Assembly (NCBI GenBank): GCA_018402565.1
Contig: JAGYIQ010000009.1
Location: forward strand, 1 to 64,000
Reading direction: 5' to 3'
DNA: 64,000 bases
Source: Pirellulaceae bacterium
GTDB taxonomy: Bacteria; Planctomycetota; Planctomycetia; Pirellulales; Pirellulaceae
Part shown: positions 57,637 through 64,000 of the stretch, piece after piece
Position numbering within the stretch: the stretch's first letter is position 1
Layout of the letters: each line of letters opens with the position of its first letter
The notes under the pieces: generated by a model
Databases searched by the model: none
The model's input: the letters and a program-made list of their open reading frames with translations, nothing else
What the model was told of the DNA's origin: nothing
Made by a program: the position numbers and the translations under genes

Positions 57637-58299
57637 CTCCCCCCTCTGCGGTGTTCCTCTCGCGTCCGGCGAAGAATTTTAACCGCAATCGATGGGACGG
57701 ACGCAGAGGAAGACAGCGGTTACTTGGTATTCTCTGCGTACTTCCTTCCTCTGCGGTGTTCCTCCTTCGGGCCGGCAGAAAGTTTGAACCGCGAGAGATG
57801 GGAAGGACGCAGAGGAAGACAGCGGTTGCCGGGTATTCTCTGCGTACTTTCCTCCTCTGCGGTTCCTTTTCTTCGGGCCAGCAGAAAGATTTGAACCGCG
57901 AGAGATGGGAAGGACGCAGAGGAAGACAGCGGTTGCCCGGTATTCTCTGCGTACTTCCCTCCTCTGCGGTGTTTCTCCTTCGGGCCGGCAGAAAGTTTGA
58001 ACCGCGAGAGATGGGAAGGACGCAGAGGAAGACAGCGGCTGCCCGGTATTCTCTGCGTACTTCCCCCCTCTGCGGTGTTCCTCCTTCGGGCCGGCAGAAA
58101 GTTTGAACCGCGAGAGATGGGAAGGACGCAGAGGAAGATAGCGGTTGCTCGGTATTCTCTGCGTACTTCCCTCCTCTGCGGTGTTCCTCCTTCGGGCCGG
58201 CAGAAAGTTTGAACCGCGAGAGATGGGAAGGACGCAGAGGAAGACAGCGGCTGCCCGGTATTCTCTGCGTACTTCCCTCCTCTGCGGTGTTTCTGCCAA
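57637..58299. repeat. 106-bp tandem array, six copies
   Basis: The word attctctgcgtactt recurs at 57729, 57835, 57942, 58048, 58154 and 58260 (period 106-107 bp). Each unit is an imperfect inverted repeat: accgcgagagatgggaagg..acgcagag pairs with ctctgcgtacttccc..ctctgcggt, arms about 26 bp, loop about 24 nt; then a second hairpin ccttcgggccggc. A 299-residue open reading on the minus strand crosses all copies; it is the three frames of one unit in rotation and not a gene. Confidence 0.95.
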
Positions 58300-58318
58300 A
58301 CAATAAAGCGAGTGCATT

Positions 58319-58424
58319 TCGATTACGATTTCGCTTTCGCTTTCGAGCGCGAGTACGAGTACGAGTACCGCTGAAGCTGAGTACGAGGACGAGGACGAGT
58401 ACGAGTACGAGTACGACGGCTACG
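58319..58424. repeat. Hexamer array (cgNNNN units)
   Basis: Units cgatta, cgattt, cgcttt, cgagcg and cgagta repeat in one 6-bp register, then after a short interruption gacgag/gagtac units. The same gagtac hexamers occur in the composite array at 38964, 39577 and 40193. A further 30-bp copy of the 112-bp array core (gcattccgcctggaggcggg) lies at 58477-58506, just before the decarboxylase 3' end. Confidence 0.85.
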
Positions 58425-58531
58425 GTCATGAGCCGGTCGTTGCGAAACGCCGTGAATAGTTACACCTATGCTTGCTGCATTCCGCCTGGAGGCGGGACTA
58501 CAAGCGACGCCGCCTAGTGACGAAGGGAGAA

Positions 58532-59938
58532 CTATTGCATTGTGACAGCTGATTCTTGGATCGCTTGTAGGGCGGTGGCCACATCGTCCCAAGTCGTCTC
58601 GAAGTGACCAATCGAAAAGCGAATCACAAATTGGCCAGCGTGGGTGGTCTGTGTCAAATACGTCCGGCCGTCACGGTTGATCCGCTCCAGCAATTCGCGG
58701 GTGGCGACGTCCGGATCGCTCGCGGGCGGGACGTAGCGGAACGTGAACAAGGAGAGTCGCGGGGCCGTGACGACCTGGAAATGCGGGAACGCCTGGAGTT
58801 GTTCGGCGGCTTGCTCCGCCCAGTGAACATGATTGCGAATCCGCGCCCGCAGGCCCTCGAGACCGTAGGCTCGGAGCAGGAACCATAACTTGAGGGCCCG
58901 GAAGCGGCGTCCCAGAGGGATGGTCCATTCGGAGTAATTCGTGATTTCTTCCGCATCCAGCGTTTGCAAGTAATGCGGGCGAATGGCCAACGTGCGGACT
59001 TGATCGGCCGGTTGGCGGAGGAACTGCACCGAGCAGTCGAAATTCGCACCCAGCCATTTGTGGGGATTGAACACCACGCTATCCGCCAGTTCAATGCCGC
59101 GCCAGATCTCGCGGAATTCCGGGCAGACCATGGCCGATCCCGCCCAGGCCGCGTCGACGTGGGAATAGAGCGAATGACGGCGAGCGACCGCCAAGATCTC
59201 GTGCAATCGATCGGAGGCTCCGATCGAGGTTCCGCCGATGCAACCGATCACGCCAGCCGGCAGGTACCCGGCCGCTCGGTCTTGTTCGATCGCCTCCTCC
59301 AACCGATCGGCTCGCATGGCCCAATCCCCGTCGGTGGGGACCTTGACCAGGTTATTCTGGCCGATGCCCGCCAGGCGAATGGCCTTGTCGATCGACGAGT
59401 GGGTTTGATCGGAGGCGTAGATCCGCAAGATCGGGGCGCCCGAGAGGCCCTCGGTCAATCCGCGCCACTCGAGGGCTCGCTCCCGCATGGTCAGTACCGC
59501 CGACAAGGTGGCGGAGGTGGCCGTGTCTTGCAGGACGCCGCGCCAACCCGCGGGCAGGTCCAGGGCCTGGCGGAGCCAATCGATCATGACCGTCTCCAGC
59601 TCGGTGGCGGCCGGCGAGGTCTGCCACAACATGCACTGGGCGGAGAGCACATTGGCCACTTGTTCGGCCAGAATCGAGGCCGGAGCCGCGTTGGAGGGAA
59701 AGTAGGCAAAGAACCGCGGGTGCTGCCAATGGGTCATGGCGTCCGGGATCAGACGCTCGAAGTCCGCAAAGATCGTCTCCATCGACTCGGGTTGCTCCGG
59801 TGGAGCCACGGGCAGCTGGGCCGCGACCGAACCCGGCTGGACCGTCGGCCGAACCGGGCGGCCCCGCAGCGTGGCGTAATAATTGTGGGCCCAAGCCGCC
59901 ACTTTGGCCGTCCACGGTACCAGATCTTCGTACTTCAC
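58532..59938 (-). CDS. PLP-dependent aromatic amino acid decarboxylase-like protein
   Basis: A 468-residue group II decarboxylase of the aromatic-L-amino-acid/tyrosine decarboxylase type. It starts with the family N-terminus (VPWTAKVAAWAHNYYATLRGRPV), has HPRFFAYFPSNAAPASILAEQ, the His and Asp of the PLP pocket in YSHVDAAWAGSAM, and the PLP Lys in VVFNPHKWLGANFDCSV. The substrate cannot be fixed from sequence. The start is GTG 59938. It stands alone, convergent with rtcA across the two large arrays. Confidence 0.93.
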   Translation of the reverse strand: MKYEDLVPWTAKVAAWAHNYYATLRGRPVRPTVQPGSVAAQLPVAPPEQPESMETIFADFERLIPDAMTHWQHPRFFAYFPSNAAPASILAEQVANVLSAQCMLWQTSPAATELETVMIDWLRQALDLPAGWRGVLQDTATSATLSAVLTMRERALEWRGLTEGLSGAPILRIYASDQTHSSIDKAIRLAGIGQNNLVKVPTDGDWAMRADRLEEAIEQDRAAGYLPAGVIGCIGGTSIGASDRLHEILAVARRHSLYSHVDAAWAGSAMVCPEFREIWRGIELADSVVFNPHKWLGANFDCSVQFLRQPADQVRTLAIRPHYLQTLDAEEITNYSEWTIPLGRRFRALKLWFLLRAYGLEGLRARIRNHVHWAEQAAEQLQAFPHFQVVTAPRLSLFTFRYVPPASDPDVATRELLERINRDGRTYLTQTTHAGQFVIRFSIGHFETTWDDVATALQAIQESAVTMQ

Positions 59939-60240
59939 CGTCTATCGTTCCCTTCGATCGCTCGCTGCCCACCCAGCCCCGTCCACCCAGTCACCAATTG
60001 CCCAGTCACCAATTGCCCAGTCTTGTGCGCCCAGTCCAGCGGTCCTAGCTTCCCGCGCCATTCGCCACGGGGTGTAGGGTAAGATGGGAGTCGCGGGGCG
60101 GCAATCCCAGCCGCCACACGGCGGGTGCGGCGATGGCGGCGGCCGAGCAAAAAAATCTAACGATTTTTTCGCGCAAACTTGCGTCGCTTCTACGACTTCT
60201 CATTGTATCGGGTAGTGGACTCCAGCAGCGAAAGTCAGCG
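59939..60240. other. Divergent gap with a 15-bp tandem repeat
   Basis: Between the decarboxylase and sigma factor starts. It holds two units of cccagtcaccaattg (59986-60000, 60001-60015) and a partial third. I see no other feature, though both promoters should lie here. Confidence 0.7.
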
Positions 60241-60867
60241 ATGGGCGACGGCGAGTCCCCGAACAACGAACGGTCACCGAGACAGCCGACCAACGGTTCC
60301 GCTTGGAGCTTGGAGCACGTGCTGCAACAGCGGCCGTGGATGTTGACCGTGCTCAGGACTCGGACGGGCGGATGTTGGGACGTGGCCGAGGACCTCTGGT
60401 CGATGTTGGTGGCGGACCTGATCGAGCGGCCGGATTCATTGGGTCAGGTCGAACAACTTGGGCCTTGGCTCTATCGATTGGGTTGTCGTCGCGCTGCCGA
60501 CTGGCATCGCCAACAGCGTCGCAGTGCCGGCGGTCAAGCCCTCGAGTCGCTCGTGGATGAGTTCGCGGAGCCGCCGACGACGCGGGAGCTGCCACCGCTT
60601 GAGGCCTTGTTGGCGGGCGAGCGACAGGCCGACATGCAGCAAATCATCGGGCAGTTACCGGCCGAGGACCAAGAGGTGTTGTACCTCAAGTACCAGCACC
60701 ATTGGGATTATCGACGCATCGCCGAGTACCTCGGGGTGTCGCTCAGCCAAGTGACCCATCGACTGCGGCTGGCGCGAGGACGCTTGAAACTGGCCTTGCT
60801 CCGCTCGCCCTTGGCCGACGACTATGCGACCACCTTCCAATGGGAAGCCAAAGGACACGAACCATGA
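60241..60867 (+). CDS. ECF-type RNA polymerase sigma factor
   Basis: A 208-residue sigma-70 family regulator of the extracytoplasmic function type. Region 2 covers about residues 18-90 (WMLTVLRTRTGGCWDVAEDLWSML, GPWLYRLGCRRAADWHRQQ) and region 4 about 135-190 (LPAEDQEVLYLKYQHHWDYRRIAEYLGVS, a helix-turn-helix; RLRLARGRLKLALL). The ATG at 60241 gives MGDGES; an open frame extends to 60133. Its stop overlaps the next gene as ATGA, and the following gene encodes a single-pass membrane protein, as in sigma/anti-sigma pairs. Confidence 0.9.
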   Translation: MGDGESPNNERSPRQPTNGSAWSLEHVLQQRPWMLTVLRTRTGGCWDVAEDLWSMLVADLIERPDSLGQVEQLGPWLYRLGCRRAADWHRQQRRSAGGQALESLVDEFAEPPTTRELPPLEALLAGERQADMQQIIGQLPAEDQEVLYLKYQHHWDYRRIAEYLGVSLSQVTHRLRLARGRLKLALLRSPLADDYATTFQWEAKGHEP

Positions 60868-61853
60868 GTCACGAACCAGAACCGCAAGCCGACCCCTTCG
60901 ATCGGGAGACCGCTGGACCGAGCAGCCCAGCGCCGCACGCCGACCATTTTGCAGCAGCTTGGGAGACCTTGCCCGCCGTACCCGCCTTGGACGCGACGTC
61001 CTGCGAGCTCTGGTTGGAGCTTCTGGCGGACAATGAACTGGACTCCGCTAAGCGCAATGAGTTGTTATGCTATTTGGAGCATCATTCAGAGAACTGGCGG
61101 GCCTGCGCCTTGGCCTTCTGGGATCGCCAATGCCTGGAGAGAGCGTTGGGTGCTGAGCCGGCCAGGAACCCAGAGCGTGACTGGCGAGCGGACTTCTCGC
61201 ATGGCTCGGTTGGAAACTTAGGCCAGGATTTGGCCACGGATTTGGCAGAAAGCTCTGCTGGGGATTTGGCCGTTGCGTTGGCCAGTGTTGCGGCGGAGCG
61301 TTCCGGCGCGACGGGTTCAGGGACAACGGCGGGCGATCGGGAGCAGCGGCCAAAGCAGCTCCGCAAGGCGCGGACTCGCGTCGGTTGGGGCTCGGCGATG
61401 AGCTGGGCCGGCACCGCGGGCCTGGCCCTTGTGACCGTGGCCCTCGTGACACTGGGTGCCCTCTTGGCGGTGGGGGCTAGCGGTTGGGGGGCTTTGAGCG
61501 AGTCCCAGGCAGCGCGGATGGCGTTGACGGAGCGATTGGCTCTTACCCAAGCCCACGTCCAGGAGTTGCAGGAGGAGTTGAGCGCTGAGCGAACGGTGTT
61601 CCGGTCCCTGCGAGGCGTGTTTCCGGATCAGCCTTGTTTGATTGAAATCGAGAGCACGGCGGATCGGGTGGTGTATTTGACCGACGGTCAAGTCTCGGAG
61701 GACTTGGTGCGGGGATTGTTGTCGTTGGGGCACGTGGAGGTGCGACCGTATCGTCCGGTGGTGGAGACCTCGCTGTGGCGTTCGCTGGTTCGGCCGGTTG
61801 TGGCGATCGAAGTTGCCAAGGATTCGACTCAGTATTTTCCAGGAGATCTGTAA
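60864..61853 (+). CDS. Probable membrane anti-sigma factor
   Basis: A 329-residue protein. Residues 1-175 are cytoplasmic and acidic, with a helical part (CELWLELLADNELDSAKRNELLCYLEHHSENWRACALAFWD) that resembles a zinc-less anti-sigma domain. One transmembrane helix lies at about 177-205 (AGLALVTVALVTLGALLAVGA). The outside part (about 120 residues) has a coiled coil (LTERLALTQAHVQELQEELSAER) and a small beta-rich end. Translational coupling to the sigma gene (ATGA) and topology support the call; there is no clear CxxC or HxxxCxxC zinc motif. Confidence 0.72.
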   Translation: MSHEPEPQADPFDRETAGPSSPAPHADHFAAAWETLPAVPALDATSCELWLELLADNELDSAKRNELLCYLEHHSENWRACALAFWDRQCLERALGAEPARNPERDWRADFSHGSVGNLGQDLATDLAESSAGDLAVALASVAAERSGATGSGTTAGDREQRPKQLRKARTRVGWGSAMSWAGTAGLALVTVALVTLGALLAVGASGWGALSESQAARMALTERLALTQAHVQELQEELSAERTVFRSLRGVFPDQPCLIEIESTADRVVYLTDGQVSEDLVRGLLSLGHVEVRPYRPVVETSLWRSLVRPVVAIEVAKDSTQYFPGDL

Positions 61854-62971
61854 TGGCTCGTCGGTGTTGGACTTGTATCGGGGTGTTGGGTTTGTGGATG
61901 ATTGGAGCGAGTGCTGCGGCGTGGGGACAGGAGCAAACGCCTGCGCCGACCGCAAAATCTTCGTCAGGGGTAAATGACAAGTTGGTCGAGACGTTGACCT
62001 TGGAGCGGCTGCGATTGGAACAACAATTCCAGCAGACCGCCGTGAAGATCCAGTCTCTGGTGAAGGAAATCCGTCGCGTGCAAGAACTGGAGCGTCAGCA
62101 ACTGGGAGCGACCTTGGCTCCCACTCATCCGCGGATGTTGCGTCTGCAACAGGCCCAAGAGAAGTCCGAGCGTGCGATTTTGACGCTGCAAGAATTGGTG
62201 GAGAAAATGAACGCCGCGCAACTTCAGCTAGCCGTGTTTGGTGGAGAATCGGTCCCACCGCAGGACGCACAAAAGCGTATTGAGCTGGCGAAACAAGCCT
62301 ACCAAGCGTTGCTACAGCAGTCCGCATTTGGCAATGAAGTCGAAATGGAGGCGTTGCAGCGACAAGCCCAAGCCCAAACGCAGGCCGAGGTGATGGAGGA
62401 ACGCATGCGCAAAATGGAGGAATACTTGCTAAAGACAAACTTTGCTGCCGTGGAAAAGGCCCGACAGCAAGCCGAAATGAAACGGGCAGCCCAGGTCCTG
62501 AGCGCACTCGAGGAACTCGCTCAGAAGCAGGACGCCAACTCCCAAGTCCAGCCAGGCGGCGAGTCGCCCACTGGCCCGCCTGAGACATCTCAGGACAAAC
62601 CGGAGTCGGCCCCCGGACCGCGACGCGGCCCCAGCAATCCGACCGATCCGCTCGGTTTGATGCAAAACCAGGCCCCACCGGCAATGGTGCGTCCCCTGTA
62701 CCGACCAGGCCCCCAAGCCCTTTCCCCGGAGCAGATGGAGCAGATGAAAGAGCTCATAATGCGGATGCAACAAAAACCGGCCCCGAGAGGCGATATGCGC
62801 CCACTTGGGCAGGGGTCAGCGGAGCAGCTTGCAAAACAACAGCTGCAAGCGCAATCCAACACCACTCCCTCGGCTATCGACAAACGCTTGGAGCAGGTCG
62901 AAGGGCGATTGGAGCGGATCGAGGCCCTGTTGCAACGTTTGGTGCCGGAGTCGCCCCCCAAGCAAGACTAA
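61853..62971 (+). CDS. Secreted coiled-coil protein
   Basis: A 372-residue exported protein with signal peptide MARRCWTCIGVLGLWMIGA..AAWGQ. Residues 35-260 are strongly charged and helical (Glu/Gln/Arg/Leu heptads, for example LEQQFQQTAVKIQSLVKEIRR and KMEEYLLKTNFAAVEKARQ), a long coiled coil. A Pro/Gln-rich linker follows, and a final helix (IDKRLEQVEGRLERIEALLQRL). The ATG overlaps the anti-sigma stop as TAATG. It is likely a periplasmic partner or target of the sigma/anti-sigma pair; no family name known to me. Confidence 0.72.
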   Translation: MARRCWTCIGVLGLWMIGASAAAWGQEQTPAPTAKSSSGVNDKLVETLTLERLRLEQQFQQTAVKIQSLVKEIRRVQELERQQLGATLAPTHPRMLRLQQAQEKSERAILTLQELVEKMNAAQLQLAVFGGESVPPQDAQKRIELAKQAYQALLQQSAFGNEVEMEALQRQAQAQTQAEVMEERMRKMEEYLLKTNFAAVEKARQQAEMKRAAQVLSALEELAQKQDANSQVQPGGESPTGPPETSQDKPESAPGPRRGPSNPTDPLGLMQNQAPPAMVRPLYRPGPQALSPEQMEQMKELIMRMQQKPAPRGDMRPLGQGSAEQLAKQQLQAQSNTTPSAIDKRLEQVEGRLERIEALLQRLVPESPPKQD

Positions 62972-63073
62972 GACTGGGAGTGGAAGCTCTCCGAGTCCGC
63001 CGAGACACCAGCGGGCTGACGGGATACAATTTGACTTGGGGCGCTCACATCACGGCTAAACAGGAATCACGAA

Positions 63074-63985
63074 ATGTCATCACACCATGGGAATGCCTCC
63101 ACCCTCGTTACGGTGCGGTGGGTTGTAATGACGGCCAGTGCGCTTGGCTTGGCCGCCGCCACCTTGCTACCAGCCGCGGCTCTGGCTCAGGAAGTCGCGA
63201 GCAAACCGGTGCAGCAGGACTTCAACCGCGAGTGGTTTGTCGACCGAGCGGAGCAGGACGCCTTTATGGGGGCCTTGAAACAGTCGGCGGCGGGCAATCC
63301 CGAGATGCATGGCAGTGTGATGCTGATCCACGACTTGATCACCGAGCAGCCGCTCGGGGCGACCAGCCAGCGATTCGGCGTGATGTCGTCCGAGATGGGA
63401 CTGTTGGCCAATGAGGACTTTCGTTCGGAATTGGATATCTCTGCCACTCAGTACGCAGAGTTGCAGAAACGGCAAACCGAATGGATGGAGGAACTGCGGC
63501 GGGACCTGTCAGCCGCCGATCGCTCGGACCTCGGGGCTTGGCTACGCGACATGCAGCAGCGACAACAAGCGGCCCAGGTTTCATTGGAGTCGATCCTCTT
63601 GCCCCACCAACAGCGACGGATGCAGCAGGCCCTGTGGGAGCAGCAGTTGCGTCGACGCAGTTTGGCCACGCTACTCAGTGAAGCCCCGTTAAAAGAGACA
63701 CTCGAGGTGTCCGATGACCAGGCCGCGGCGATGTTGGAACTGGAGGCAAAGTTGGAAGAAGAGATCGACGCCGAGGTGACTCGGTTGCGGATCGCGGCTC
63801 GGCGGAGGATCCTGGGCCAATTGAGCCGTGCCCAGCAAGCGGCGGCCGAGCGTCTGTTGGGTCCGGCCCTGGAGTCCGCGCCCGCCAGGAAATCCAACCG
63901 GGAGCGAGCCAAGGAGAAGCCAGCTCCAGCGAAGGGGGCACGCGGGCAAGACGCCGCTGCGATCGACTCGGGTGAGAAAGGCTAA
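63074..63985 (+). CDS. Secreted helical protein, Spy/CpxP-like in style
   Basis: A 303-residue exported protein. A hydrophobic segment (VMTASALGLAAATLLPAAALAQ) near residues 18-40 is the signal peptide. The mature part is helical and has the pattern ELDISATQYAELQKRQTEW and SILLPHQQRRMQQALWEQQ twice with LEVSDDQAAAMLELEAKL, reminiscent of planctomycete Spy/LTXXQ-type periplasmic proteins that respond to misfolding. The basic, Lys/Ala-rich end is probably disordered. It follows the coiled-coil gene by 102 bp and is the fourth gene of the sigma operon. Confidence 0.68.
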   Translation: MSSHHGNASTLVTVRWVVMTASALGLAAATLLPAAALAQEVASKPVQQDFNREWFVDRAEQDAFMGALKQSAAGNPEMHGSVMLIHDLITEQPLGATSQRFGVMSSEMGLLANEDFRSELDISATQYAELQKRQTEWMEELRRDLSAADRSDLGAWLRDMQQRQQAAQVSLESILLPHQQRRMQQALWEQQLRRRSLATLLSEAPLKETLEVSDDQAAAMLELEAKLEEEIDAEVTRLRIAARRRILGQLSRAQQAAAERLLGPALESAPARKSNRERAKEKPAPAKGARGQDAAAIDSGEKG

Positions 63986-64000
63986 AGCTACCAGCAAGAA

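Noticed and set aside
57530-58429. A 299-residue minus-strand reading with about 35-residue repeats
   Set aside because: It runs through the 106-bp array, whose unit length mod 3 is 1, so the apparent protein repeats are the three frames of one non-coding unit in turn. It starts inside a hexamer array giving VLVLVL.
1-64000. tRNA, rRNA, riboswitch, transposase or integrase genes
   Set aside because: I scanned the gene gaps by eye and found no cloverleaf-like T-loop motifs, rRNA segments or known transposase motifs. A dedicated covariance-model search could still find a small RNA.

Overview
This 64 kb window looks like chromosome of a planctomycete, most likely of the Pirellulaceae/Pirellulales type. 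The markers are a DUF1549/DUF1553 'PSD1' giant protein with a cytochrome-like CxxCH site followed by a DUF1501 protein, Tat-exported Gfo/Idh/MocA and TIM-barrel sugar enzymes, a large BNR-repeat secreted protein, a secreted S9 peptidase, an LmbE-fused NagB, and many long gene-free stretches. I see no rRNA, tRNA, prophage, transposase gene or CRISPR array. The assignment rests on protein content and genome style only; no search was run.

Layout. 0-6 kb: S9 peptidase and an imuA-imuB lesion-bypass pair on the minus strand. 6-20 kb: secreted BNR protein, uppP, serA-proB, a membrane-anchored HEAT protein, and a ygiQ-rsmH overlap. 19.4-21.5 kb: repeat block. 21.5-28.2 kb: a minus-strand run of Gfo/Idh/MocA oxidoreductase, cysteine-less thioredoxin-fold protein, HAD hydrolase, membrane protein and NagB-LmbE fusion. 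28.6-38.3 kb: DUF4404 protein, fatty-acid desaturase, sugar isomerase, threonine synthase, LamG-like secreted protein, Fur-family regulator, mnmG and an orphan histidine kinase. 38.5-40.35 kb: a second repeat block. 40.4-50.1 kb: a hydrolase/ABC importer operon, folK with extensions, a large membrane protein plus ABC ATPase. 50.2-55.7 kb: DUF1501/PSD1 pair, an apparently frameshifted DUF3239 gene and rtcA. 55.7-58.4 kb: two large tandem arrays. 58.5-64 kb: an aromatic amino acid decarboxylase-like gene and an ECF sigma/anti-sigma operon with two secreted helical proteins.

The protein genes are mostly recognisable families. The most unusual content is between them. Nearly every larger intergenic gap is filled with structured repeats: (i) short tandem arrays with a strict 7-bp period but unrelated sequences (also 6-, 10-, 13-, 15- and 16-bp periods); (ii) three long arrays with constant periods of 112 bp (9 copies), about 188 bp (9 copies) and 106 bp (6 copies), all in gaps between convergent genes and all built of units with inverted-repeat cores; (iii) a modular dispersed element that recurs in at least six gaps and is amplified as a 615-bp B-A-B-A-B array; (iv) two copies of a REP/MITE-like inverted repeat, one with perfect 28-bp arms. 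The same tendency to tandem expansion reaches into genes as in-frame 15-, 18- and 21-bp repeats. I could not run alignments or searches, so functions of the repeats are open.
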